NCBI GenBank assembly: GCA_016793925.1
Contig: JAEULH010000100.1
Span: 1-64,000, forward strand
DNA: 64,000 bases
Direction: 5' to 3'
Source of the DNA: Rhodospirillales bacterium
Lineage (GTDB): Bacteria; Pseudomonadota; Alphaproteobacteria; Rhodospirillales; Defluviicoccaceae
The first letter of the stretch is position 1. Each line of letters begins with the position of its first letter. The notes below the pieces were generated by a model. It ran no database searches. It worked only from the letters and a program-made list of their open reading frames with translations, and was not told the origin of the DNA. Below are positions 54,714-64,000 of the stretch, piece after piece. The position numbers and the translations under genes are program-made.

Positions 54714-55673
54714 CTACCGGTAGTGCTGGTAGCGATGGCCGAGCGCGGCGGCGATCATGCCGAGGCCGTGCGCGGCCTGGAACAGGCCGACGGCGAAACG
54801 GTCCCTCGACCGCTTCTTCGAGATTGCCGTTTTGCAGATGCGCCGGGCCGCAAGGCCGAGGTGCCTGGCCCCGTGCAAGGCGCTCGCTGGCGCCGGCCGC
54901 GGGCGGCCGTCGATAATGGCGTCGATCACGGTGTTGATGTTGGCGATGCGGAAGCGCTCGCGGAACATGTAGCGCAACGTCGCCCGCGAGGCGGGGATGT
55001 GGTCATGGACGACCGCGCCTTCGGCATAGACGATCCGGCTCCCGTGCTCCCTGAGCGTGCGAAAGAACAGGGTGTCGCTGCCGCCGCTCAGTGCGAAGTC
55101 CGCAGTGTCGAACCGGAGGCCGAGCCGCCGCACCGGCTCTGCCGAGGCCAGCACATTGTTGGTCGCAGCCCGGTCCAGTTCCTGAAGATCGCGAAGCTTC
55201 GGCATGTCGAGATCGTAGGATCGCCGGGGCGCGCCGAAGAAGCCGCCCTCGGCAATCCAGGCCGGTGTGCCTTCGGCGAAAACCGGAACGACGCGACCGG
55301 CGATCACATCGGCACCCGAGCGTCGTTGCGCCTCGAGGAGCTGGTCGAGCCAATCGGGCGCGGGAACCTCGTCGTCGTCGACGAAGGCGAAGAACGCGCA
55401 GTCGGTCGGCATGTTGTCCAGGCAGGCGTTGCGGGCGAAGGGGATGCCGCGCCTCGGCTCGTGAACGTATGTCAACGGCAGGCCGGTGCGCTCCCGGAAT
55501 GCGGCGCAGATCGCGCGAACCTCGTCGCTGCCCTCGTTGTCGGCGATGACAACGCGCAGCACGGGCGGCGGTTCGGCAGCGAATGTCTGTCGTTCCAGCC
55601 CTTCCAGCAGCGCGTGCAGTCCCGCCGGCCGCCGGTAGGTGCAGGCGCAGACGGCGAGGGACAAGCCGGCCAT
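54714..55673 (-). CDS. GT2-family glycosyltransferase
   Basis: A 319-aa GT-A enzyme. Motifs are LAVCACTYRRPAGLHALL, VIADNEGSDEVRAICAAF, FVDDDEVPAPDWLDQLL and ALSGGSDTLFFRTL. The C-terminal tail ends HRYQHYR. It is the last of three tandem paralogues read in the same direction, spaced about 11 bp apart, so they form one operon. Confidence 0.9.
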   Translation of the reverse strand: MAGLSLAVCACTYRRPAGLHALLEGLERQTFAAEPPPVLRVVIADNEGSDEVRAICAAFRERTGLPLTYVHEPRRGIPFARNACLDNMPTDCAFFAFVDDDEVPAPDWLDQLLEAQRRSGADVIAGRVVPVFAEGTPAWIAEGGFFGAPRRSYDLDMPKLRDLQELDRAATNNVLASAEPVRRLGLRFDTADFALSGGSDTLFFRTLREHGSRIVYAEGAVVHDHIPASRATLRYMFRERFRIANINTVIDAIIDGRPRPAPASALHGARHLGLAARRICKTAISKKRSRDRFAVGLFQAAHGLGMIAAALGHRYQHYR

Positions 55674-55683
55674 CCGCCCGGGG

Positions 55684-56694
55684 CTAGCGGTAAATGTGGT
55701 ATTTCATGCGGAGGGTGCGGGCCAACTGGCCGGCGCCGTAGGCCATTCGGATGCAGGCGACGGCGGTCCGGTCCATGTTCAGCTTGCCGCGCAGCAGACC
55801 GCCCAGGAAGAGCCCGGCGCCGGATGTGATCTTGGCCGGTCCGCTGTCGCGCCAGGCGTATTTCAGTCGCCGATGGATTTTCCGGGTTCCCTTTTTCTTG
55901 ACCTTGGCGGCAAGGGGGCTGAGCGCAATGCGGTACTCCAGGCGCAGCCTGTACCAGAGGTTCGCCCGCTCCGGCGGCACCGTCTCGGTCACGACCGCCC
56001 GCGGCCCATAGACGATGCGCGCTCCGCCGGCATGCAAAGCGCGAAAGAAGGCCGAGTCGCCGCCGCCCGTCAGGGCATATGCGGGATCGAAGCGCAGGCC
56101 GATCGCGGCCACGCGGGCCCGGCGCACCAGGACGTTGTTGGTGTAGGCCTCGGGAAGCTCGTCGAATTCGGCGAGGTTCAGGCGGGTCCCGCGCCAGTTC
56201 CGCCGCGGCCAGCCGAGAAAGTCGCCGTCCCTGAGCCATTCCGGCGCGGTCTTGTCGAAGACCGGGATGACCGGCCCCTGCACCACATCGGCGCCGGTTG
56301 CGGCTTGCGCCGCGATCAGCTTTTCGAGCCAGTCGTCTTCGGGGATCTCGTCGTCGTCGATGAAGGCGAAGAAGTCGAAGCCGTCCGGGATGTGATCGAG
56401 GCAGGCGTTGCGGGCGAACGAAATGCCGCGCTCCCGCTCGTGGACATAGGTCAGCGGGATGCCGGAGCGGCTCTGGAACTCTTCGCAGATTGCACGGGCG
56501 CGCTCGCTGCCCTCGTTGTCGGCGATGACCACATGCAGCGCCGGGCGGTGCACGCTCTCGAAGGTCTGGCGCTCAAGACCGCCGAGAAGCACGCGCAGCC
56601 CCTCCGGCCGCTTGTAGGTGCAGGCGCAGACGGCGAGCGTTGTGGCCGCCGAATGAGATGGCGCGGCGCGCTCTCCGATCTCCAATGTGTCCAT
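55684..56694 (-). CDS. GT2-family glycosyltransferase
   Basis: A 336-aa paralogue of its neighbours. Motifs are LAVCACTYKRPEGLRVLL, VVIADNEGSERARAICEE, FIDDDEIPEDDWLEKLI and ALTGGGDSAFFRAL. A longer N-terminal leader precedes the fold. Ends KYHIYR. The small differences from its neighbours fit successive transfers to the same growing chain. Confidence 0.9.
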   Translation of the reverse strand: MDTLEIGERAAPSHSAATTLAVCACTYKRPEGLRVLLGGLERQTFESVHRPALHVVIADNEGSERARAICEEFQSRSGIPLTYVHERERGISFARNACLDHIPDGFDFFAFIDDDEIPEDDWLEKLIAAQAATGADVVQGPVIPVFDKTAPEWLRDGDFLGWPRRNWRGTRLNLAEFDELPEAYTNNVLVRRARVAAIGLRFDPAYALTGGGDSAFFRALHAGGARIVYGPRAVVTETVPPERANLWYRLRLEYRIALSPLAAKVKKKGTRKIHRRLKYAWRDSGPAKITSGAGLFLGGLLRGKLNMDRTAVACIRMAYGAGQLARTLRMKYHIYR

Positions 56695-56706
56695 CGCGAA
56701 TGCCTC

Positions 56707-57672
56707 TTAGCGGTACGGCAGGTACTTGAAGCCCAGCGCCCGCGACGTTTGGCCAAGGCCGAAAGCGATGCGCAGGCTCGCAACCATTACCCTGTCCATG
56801 TTGAGATCGCCCGTCAATCCGCCGCGCAACAGATACCCGATGCCCGAAATGACCTTGGCGGGGCCGCTGTCGTTCCAGCGCTTGCGAAGCCGTTTCAGAG
56901 GCTTGCGCTGCTTGGGATCGATCGGGGGCGGCAGGGGGTTGTTGCCGATACGGTACTCGACCTGCAGGCGATACCAGAACGTTGCGCGCTCGCGCGGGAT
57001 GGCCTCGCCGACGCGCGCGCGCGGCGCCCAGACGATCCGATAGCCGGCGGCCTGCAGCGATCTGAAGAACATCGTGTCTTCGCCGCCGGTCAAGGCCAAT
57101 TGCGGATCGAAACGGAGCCCGCTCTCGGCGATGGCCGCAGTCCGGACGAGCACGTTGCCCGTTCCTGCCATTCGCAGCTCCTGATACTCCGCGAGATGCG
57201 GCATCGTCCCAAGCCACGCTCGCCTCGGCCGGCCGATGAACTCACCCTTGACCAGCCATTCCGGCGCGCCGTCCTCGAAGACGGGATAGACCGCGCCTTG
57301 CACCGCGTCGGCGCCGGTCGCAACCTGGGCCTCGATCAGGCGCTCCAGCCAGTCGGGTTCGGGAACCTCGTCGTCATCGATGGACGCCAGGAAACCGAAG
57401 CCTTCGGGTATGTTGTCGAGACAGGCGTTGCGGGCGAACGAGATCCCGCGTCGCGGTTCCGGAACGTAGGAGACCGCAATCCCGGAGGCGTTCTGAAAGG
57501 TGGCGCAGATCTCGCGCGTGGTTTCGCTGCACTCGTTGTCGGCGATGACGATGTGCAGCTGCGGCCGCGGCATGGTCGAGAACGTCTGCCGGGCGATACC
57601 GTCCAGCATCGCCCGCAAGCCGTCCGGACGCTTGTAGGTGCAGGCGCAAACGCACACTGCGCTGCTTTTCAT
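56707..57672 (-). CDS. GT2-family glycosyltransferase
   Basis: A 321-aa paralogue, first of the three-gene run. Motifs are VCVCACTYKRPDGLRAML, IADNECSETTREICATF, SIDDDEVPEPDWLERL and ALTGGEDTMFFRSL. The sequence ends FKYLPYR. The acceptor-side Gly-Gly-Glu-Asp motif is intact. Confidence 0.9.
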   Translation of the reverse strand: MKSSAVCVCACTYKRPDGLRAMLDGIARQTFSTMPRPQLHIVIADNECSETTREICATFQNASGIAVSYVPEPRRGISFARNACLDNIPEGFGFLASIDDDEVPEPDWLERLIEAQVATGADAVQGAVYPVFEDGAPEWLVKGEFIGRPRRAWLGTMPHLAEYQELRMAGTGNVLVRTAAIAESGLRFDPQLALTGGEDTMFFRSLQAAGYRIVWAPRARVGEAIPRERATFWYRLQVEYRIGNNPLPPPIDPKQRKPLKRLRKRWNDSGPAKVISGIGYLLRGGLTGDLNMDRVMVASLRIAFGLGQTSRALGFKYLPYR

Positions 57673-57734
57673 CGCCCGCCGCTCATCATGGCTTTGTCAT
57701 GCGCTGCGTTCAAAAGACGTCTCTGCTCAGTGAC

Positions 57735-58598
57735 TTACTGGAACTTGCCGCGCAGCTTCCGGAGCGCCGTCTCTGCCCGGGTCCTGTGCCGAGCGGGTGG
57801 CGTGCGCTTGCCGCTTTCCCCGCGCTCGAAGATGCGGGAGATCTCTTCGGGAGTCTCGGCGAGAAAGCGTTCAGCCCACGCGCGAGAGACGGAGTCCGAC
57901 TGCGGTATCGGCAAGAAGCCGTGCCCTGCGATTTCACTCCGCCAATCGAGCGAGAGGCCAAGGAAGGCCCTGCACCGACGTACTGTGCCTTCGGGATCAC
58001 TTGCCACTTCCTCGTAATGCAGAGCCAAAGGCTGTAGATTCCGGGCAATGAAGAAGGCGGTCCAACGCGCCTCATCGGTCAGCACAGCCTGAAGCCGTTT
58101 AAATATCAGGTGCCAATCATACGCCGCCTCCTTCACCGAAGGCATTTCTGAAATCCATGACTTCGTTTGTGACGCGCGAGCATAGGAAATCGCCTGTTTT
58201 TTGTCGTTCCTGGACAGGTATATGAATCTGTATTCGCTTACCCGGGCCTCCAGCCGATACAGACTGGCGAGATGCGCATGGTGCAGTTTGATACCGAACA
58301 CGCCGTTTCTGTCGGTTCTCAGGCTTTTGATGCGCTGAAAGCCGGAGACATCGTCGGTCTCTCCCAGCCGCGCCTTCCACTGGCGAAAGTTGGCCGGGTT
58401 CAGGTACTCCAAAGGATAACCAAATTCTAACGCGTCATGAAGCGTGTGACAGAGGAAGTGCCCGCCTGATCGCGGCGTGCTGCAAATCGCGTAATGGAGC
58501 GTCGGCGAGTTGTGCGGATAGTCTGAAGCGGGGTCGAACTGTCGCGCCCACAGATGGTCTCGGCTGGCAGAGCGGTCGTTCGTACTCATATCTGTCAC
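57735..58598 (-). CDS. Stf0-family sulfotransferase
   Basis: A 287-aa protein of the Stf0 sulfotransferase family, which includes the mycobacterial trehalose sulfotransferase. The PAPS loop is YAICSTPRSGGHFLCHTL, followed by the EYLNPANFRQW block and the FIYLSRNDKKQAISYARA stretch that is typical of Stf0. Its start overlaps the pyruvyltransferase stop as ATGA, so the two genes are coupled. It is a different sulfotransferase subfamily from those at 23958, 36060 and 59885. Confidence 0.9.
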   Translation of the reverse strand: MTDMSTNDRSASRDHLWARQFDPASDYPHNSPTLHYAICSTPRSGGHFLCHTLHDALEFGYPLEYLNPANFRQWKARLGETDDVSGFQRIKSLRTDRNGVFGIKLHHAHLASLYRLEARVSEYRFIYLSRNDKKQAISYARASQTKSWISEMPSVKEAAYDWHLIFKRLQAVLTDEARWTAFFIARNLQPLALHYEEVASDPEGTVRRCRAFLGLSLDWRSEIAGHGFLPIPQSDSVSRAWAERFLAETPEEISRIFERGESGKRTPPARHRTRAETALRKLRGKFQ

Positions 58599-59557
58599 AA
58601 ACCGCCGTACTCGCGCCTTAACGCACCAAAGGCATCAACAAGTTGACCTTGAACGCGATCCAGAAGGCTCTCCTTGCTCAAATAAAAAGCCCCGCGTGCC
58701 GCATACCGTATCGAGTCGATTAGCTGTTGTTCTGTTTTATCCAGATCGAAGGCTGGAATGCTGTCAATTTCTATATTTACCGTGCCAAGTATTTTGCGCA
58801 GTGCAAGGATCGCTCGGCCTGCAGGCGTGGGACTCTTCGCGGGTCTCCCCTGCTTCGGTGCCGGTTTGGGCAGTGGCACAATCTCGAACTGCAGATCAAG
58901 CGTAGATGCCCAATCCTCCCACTTGAATTTGTTGAAGTTGTCTACAAGAGACACGGGCTTCCATGGTACACGGAAGGCGTCGGCGATGATGGCGGCGTGC
59001 ATAGACTCGGTCATCACGGCATCGCAGCAACTGATAGCCTTTATGATCTCGTGAGACGGTCCGCGAGGAGAAATATAAGACAAGCCTGCGCCGTCGCATA
59101 TCCTCTCCCAGTCGTAGATTCGCTCGGCGTCGCTGTGGCAGTGCGGAACGAAGGCGGTGCCACTCTTGCCACGCGTACGGCTCGGGTGGCTGAAGCGCGT
59201 CAGGTGCGGAATGATCGTTGCGGGATCGCCAATCGCCGCGTCTTTCGGCAGGCCCAACAGGTCCGCGGTCTTTTGACCGCGCACAAACGAGACCTTCCAT
59301 CTGTCGCCGCCGTCCAACGTGGGCGGCTGACCAAAGCCAGCGCCGCTACCGCATACAAGATACTTCTCGTGGTCGCTCAAAAGGCGCGTGTTCAGGATCG
59401 TTCCCACGCCGAGCAAGGTGCGGGCCGGATCCCATGTGCGCCAACCAGGAAGCAGGTCGTCCCACAGCCACTGATTGAGATCGTCGCCGAAATTTCCGGA
59501 AGGAGATCGCCAGTAGTAAAGCTTCACGGTGCCGATCCCGTCGTGTCGAGCCACCAC
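58595..59557 (-). CDS. Polysaccharide pyruvyl transferase family protein
   Basis: A 320-aa protein of the CsaB/ExoV-type pyruvyltransferase fold: LYYWRSPSGNFGDDLNQWLWDDLL at the N-terminus, VCGSGAGFGQPP near 70, then FVPHCHSD and the acceptor-side MTESMHAAIIADAFRVPW. The family transfers pyruvate from phosphoenolpyruvate to a sugar hydroxyl pair to make an acidic ketal. It is transcribed just ahead of the Stf0 gene. A ketal-bearing and sulfated glycan is the natural reading. Confidence 0.85.
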   Translation of the reverse strand: MVARHDGIGTVKLYYWRSPSGNFGDDLNQWLWDDLLPGWRTWDPARTLLGVGTILNTRLLSDHEKYLVCGSGAGFGQPPTLDGGDRWKVSFVRGQKTADLLGLPKDAAIGDPATIIPHLTRFSHPSRTRGKSGTAFVPHCHSDAERIYDWERICDGAGLSYISPRGPSHEIIKAISCCDAVMTESMHAAIIADAFRVPWKPVSLVDNFNKFKWEDWASTLDLQFEIVPLPKPAPKQGRPAKSPTPAGRAILALRKILGTVNIEIDSIPAFDLDKTEQQLIDSIRYAARGAFYLSKESLLDRVQGQLVDAFGALRREYGGL

Positions 59558-59689
59558 GGCAACCTGTCTGCGTAGTTCGGTCTTCGCGTTTGCCCAAGAC
59601 GCTAAATTTGCGCTCCGGCAGTGCGACCAGACGTGCTATCACCTGTCGCCGTTGATGACGCTACGGATGCTTACCCGCTCATATGCAGT

Positions 59690-59884
59690 ATTGGCAAGGC
59701 GCTCGGTGCGAAGCCGTAAAGTCGCAGGTTCGTGGTCGCGTTGAGGGCGACAAGGTGAATGAAATGGCCCGGCGAGGTCGGCTCGTCGCGGCGGCAACGG
59801 TCGGCGACGGAGATTGCTGTCGTCGAGCGGCCGACGAAAAGGCGGATGGCGCGGTTCCGCTCCGAGGTGGTTGCAATCCTGAAT
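59690..59884 (+). pseudogene. Degraded 3' end of a sulfotransferase gene
   Basis: DNA at about 59774-59874 is roughly four fifths identical by eye to the 3' part of the following sulfotransferase gene (about 60617-60717). Translated, GEVGSSRRQRSATEIAVVER matches GEVDSWRRELSATEIAIVER. Just upstream a frameshifted stretch reading RGRVEGDKVNEMARRG resembles the residues before that block. A stop codon and the lack of any N-terminal domain show that it is only a remnant of a former tandem copy. Confidence 0.6.
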
Positions 59885-60823
59885 ATGCCTGATGCACCCG
59901 AAACAGCGCTCGACGACAAGAAGCTCGTCTTCATCGTCGGGTCGCCGCGCGGAGGGACGACCTGGCTGCAAGGGCTCCTGAGTCAAGCGCCGTTTGTCTC
60001 GACTACGACCGAGACCCACATATTCAGCGGTTATCTCAGATCCGCATCTGAAAACTGGAGCAGATTGAAAGAAAGACCAATCGGGTTGTCTTCTGTATTT
60101 TCGGATGACGAGTTTTTTGCATGGTACGGCGATTTGCCGAGATTTTGGTTAAGGAAACTGGGGGAGCAGACACCGGACGCGCGGGTCTTCCTCGAAAAAA
60201 CGCCAAGACACAGCGCCTTCGGGGCTCAAATCCTGCGCGTTTTTCCGAAGAGCTATTTTATCCACATCATTCGGGATCCGCGTTCCGTCGCCGCGTCGCT
60301 TCGCGCGGCCTCGCAATCATGGGCAAAAGCCTGGGCGCCCGGAGCGATGATCGACGCCAGTATGATGTGGGAAAATCATGTCGTTCAGGCTCGGAGCATA
60401 GCCTCGCTCACGGACCGCTACAGCGAGATCAACTACGAACGCCTGCATGCGGACGGGGCGACCGAGACAATGGGCCTGTTTGAATGGCTGGGCGAGCCGA
60501 TCGGACGCGCCGAGGCCGAGACGTACGTGGCCGCCGCGGCGTTCGACAAGATGCGCCCGAAGGCGACAGCGCTGCGAAAGAGGAGAAGGGTCGACAAGCA
60601 GTTCTACCGCCGCGGCGAGGTGGATTCGTGGCGGCGGGAGCTGTCGGCGACGGAGATCGCCATCGTCGAGCGGCTGACGAGGAAGCAGATGGCGCAGCTC
60701 GGCTACGAGCCGATTGCGGCGCGCCCGGCCCGGATCGCGGCCGCGGCCCGCCTCGGCGCCTACGGCGCCGCCGACAAGCTGGCCAAGGCCGTGCGCGCCG
60801 GCGCCGACTGGATCAAGCCGTGA
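59885..60823 (+). CDS. PAPS-dependent sulfotransferase family protein
   Basis: A 312-aa protein of the Sulfotransfer_3-like group. The PAPS loop is FIVGSPRGGTTWLQGLL (residues about 14-30), the 3'-phosphate motif is IHIIRDPRSVAASLRAA, and the C-terminal helix RGEVDSWRRELSATEIAIVE closes the domain. The upstream ATG at 59759 would include a pseudogene remnant, so 59885 is chosen. The stop overlaps the ELM1-family start as GTGA, so the two are co-translated. Confidence 0.82.
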   Translation: MPDAPETALDDKKLVFIVGSPRGGTTWLQGLLSQAPFVSTTTETHIFSGYLRSASENWSRLKERPIGLSSVFSDDEFFAWYGDLPRFWLRKLGEQTPDARVFLEKTPRHSAFGAQILRVFPKSYFIHIIRDPRSVAASLRAASQSWAKAWAPGAMIDASMMWENHVVQARSIASLTDRYSEINYERLHADGATETMGLFEWLGEPIGRAEAETYVAAAAFDKMRPKATALRKRRRVDKQFYRRGEVDSWRRELSATEIAIVERLTRKQMAQLGYEPIAARPARIAAAARLGAYGAADKLAKAVRAGADWIKP

Positions 60824-61950
60824 GCGGCGAGCCCGGCCCGGTCGCGCCGCGGGTCTGGCTGGTCCTCGGCGACAAGCTCGGCGATAACGCGCAGGTCGAA
60901 ATCATCGCCGCGGCACTGGGCTGGCCGTGCGAGCGGCGTGCCTTGCGCTTCCGGCCCGAGTACGTCCTCGGCAAGCCGCGCTTCGCCCCCTCGCTCTATC
61001 ACCTCGACGCGGCCGCTTCGGACCCGCTGGAGCCGCCCTGGCCGGACCTGATCCTCACCATCGGTCGCCGACCGGCGATGGCGGCCGCCTGGATCCGCGC
61101 CCAGTCGGGCGGGCGGACGAAAATCGCGCTGATCGGCCGGCCCAAGCGCGACATCGACGATATCGCGCTGGTCATCGCGACGCCGCAGTACCGGCTGCCG
61201 GCGCGCGCCAACGTCGTACACCTGGACCTGCCGCTGATGCGCGCCGACGAAGGCCGCATCGCAGCCGAGGTCGAGGCCTGGCGCGGCCGCCTCGCCGATC
61301 TGCCGCGGCCGCTGACCGCGGTGCTCGTCGGCGGCCCGACCAAACCCTACGTATTCGATGCGACGGTCGCCCAAAGCCTGCTCGATCTCGCCGCGCGCTC
61401 GGCCGGGGCGGGCGAAGCGAGCGGTGGCGGGAGCGGGGACGGCGGCGGCACGCTGTACCTCACCACCAGCCGCCGGACGCCGGCGGACGTGGTCGCGGCG
61501 CTGAAGGCGCATCTGCCGGCGTCGGCGCGGATGTTCGCCTGGAGTGCGGGGGCGAGCGACAACCCCTACCTGGCGCTGCTCGGCCTCGCCGACCGCTTCG
61601 TCGTCACCGGCGACAGCATCTCGATGATGGTCGAGGTCGCGCGGCTCGGCCGGCCGCTGGCGATCTTCCCCTTGCCGGTGCGCAAGGATCCGGGGACTCT
61701 GCTCCGCCAGGCCGTGGCCCGGCGGCTGCATCCGGAAAGCGGTGCGGACGCCGGCGTCGGCGCCCGGGTGGGGCAGTGGCTCTACGACCGCGGGCTGGTC
61801 GGCTTCTCGCGCGACCTGACCGCGCTGCACGATCGGCTGATCGAGCGCGGGCTGGCTGTCCGGCTCGGCGAGCCGTTTCCGGCGACGGCGACGAAGCCGC
61901 CCGACGACCTGCCGCGGGTCGTGGCGCGGATCCGCGGCCTTTTTCCGTAA
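60820..61950 (+). CDS. ELM1-family (DUF1022) protein, second copy
   Basis: A 376-aa paralogue of the gene at 34480. Shared blocks are VWLVLGDKLGDNAQVEIIAAALGWP, LILTIGRRPAMAAAWI, IGRPKRDIDDIALVIATPQYRLP and FVVTGDSISMMVEVARLGRPL. A Gly/Ser-rich insertion near residue 195 is absent from the other copy. Start is the GTG at 60820 that overlaps the sulfotransferase stop by four bases. It is followed by a tRNA on the other strand. Confidence 0.87.
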   Translation: MSGEPGPVAPRVWLVLGDKLGDNAQVEIIAAALGWPCERRALRFRPEYVLGKPRFAPSLYHLDAAASDPLEPPWPDLILTIGRRPAMAAAWIRAQSGGRTKIALIGRPKRDIDDIALVIATPQYRLPARANVVHLDLPLMRADEGRIAAEVEAWRGRLADLPRPLTAVLVGGPTKPYVFDATVAQSLLDLAARSAGAGEASGGGSGDGGGTLYLTTSRRTPADVVAALKAHLPASARMFAWSAGASDNPYLALLGLADRFVVTGDSISMMVEVARLGRPLAIFPLPVRKDPGTLLRQAVARRLHPESGADAGVGARVGQWLYDRGLVGFSRDLTALHDRLIERGLAVRLGEPFPATATKPPDDLPRVVARIRGLFP

Positions 61951-61962
61951 GCGAACGCGGGG

Positions 61963-62039
61963 TGGTGGGCCCGGCAGGACTCGAACCTGCAACCAGACCG
62001 TTATGAGCGGCCGGCTCTAACCAGTTGAGCTACGGGCCC
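61963..62039 (-). tRNA. tRNA with CAU anticodon, probably tRNA-Ile2
   Basis: The 77-nt sequence with encoded CCA folds as a cloverleaf: acceptor GGGCCCG/CGGGCCC with A as discriminator, a GCUC D-stem, anticodon stem GGCCG/CGGUC around loop CUCAUAA, and a CAGG-type T arm with UUCGAGU. The anticodon CAU could be elongator Met or Ile2 (lysidine-modified). The GGGCCCG acceptor and the loop favour Ile2. It lies between the ELM1-family gene and rpoD. Confidence 0.9.
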
Positions 62040-62176
62040 GGCGCAGGCGGGCGTGTGTTTCATCGTCGCGAGCCCTGCAAGGGCGCGGCGATCCGGATCC
62101 GGCAAGAGATCCTGGCTTGCTTCGTCGGCTCCGCCTCCTTGCAACGACGCTTGGCGATAGTCTGAAGGAGGATGGC

Positions 62177-64000
<1,824 letters not shown>

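Noticed and set aside
59759..59884. N-terminal extension of the sulfotransferase at 59885
   Set aside because: The extra residues duplicate the protein's own C-terminal helix and are better explained as a gene remnant.

Overview
The window is GC-rich chromosomal DNA from an alphaproteobacterium, most likely a Rhodospirillales-type organism. This is inferred from gene content: sphingolipid biosynthesis genes, an HWE-type sensor kinase, TadE/TadG-like proteins, ELM1-like proteins, a cysK-sseA-metC run, and rpoD next to a CAU-anticodon tRNA. No species can be named from the sequence alone.

Left part (about 0.2-23.7 kb) is mostly core metabolism. It carries a lipoprotein, phosphoglycerate kinase, a NUDIX hydrolase, a thiolase and 3-hydroxyacyl-CoA dehydrogenase pair for acetoacetyl-CoA/hydroxybutyryl-CoA chemistry, a DMT exporter, an AsmA-like protein, a SPOR protein and a DUF2333 protein. 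These are followed by an LpxH-like phosphoesterase with a GT4 glycosyltransferase, the overlapping sulfur amino-acid operon cysK-sseA-metC, gloB with a GST, a methyltransferase, DUF4112 and TerB-like proteins, and two TadE/TadG-like proteins.

Middle part I (23.9-38.1 kb) is a surface-glycan region. It holds two PAPS-type sulfotransferases, two tandem 2-oxoglutarate oxygenases, a sialyltransferase-like protein, two GT2 glycosyltransferases, two paralogues of a DPD-motif glycosyltransferase-like family, and an ELM1-family protein. A large CheB-CheR-PAS-HWE kinase sits among them.

Middle part II (38.1-49.9 kb) is the most interesting part: a complete-looking bacterial sphingolipid locus. On the + strand lie a GNAT-type ceramide synthase candidate, a MobA-like nucleotidyltransferase, a metallophosphoesterase, an LptF/LptG-like pair, a YegS/DAGK-type lipid kinase and a Tam41-like nucleotidyltransferase. 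Converging on them from the - strand are a fatty acyl-AMP ligase, a CerR-like NAD epimerase, an acyl carrier protein and serine palmitoyltransferase. The set reads as: acyl chain activation onto a dedicated ACP, condensation with serine, reduction, N-acylation, phosphorylation and head-group addition, and export by a dedicated LptFG-like pair.

Right part (50.5-61.95 kb) returns to surface glycans. It has a GT2-like protein, a prepilin peptidase, a secreted SNase-like protein, an ABC exporter, three tandem GT2 paralogues of those in part I, an Stf0 sulfotransferase, a pyruvyltransferase, another sulfotransferase and a second ELM1 protein. The same families therefore flank the sphingolipid locus on both sides. 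The window ends with a tRNA (CAU) and the 5'-truncated rpoD gene.
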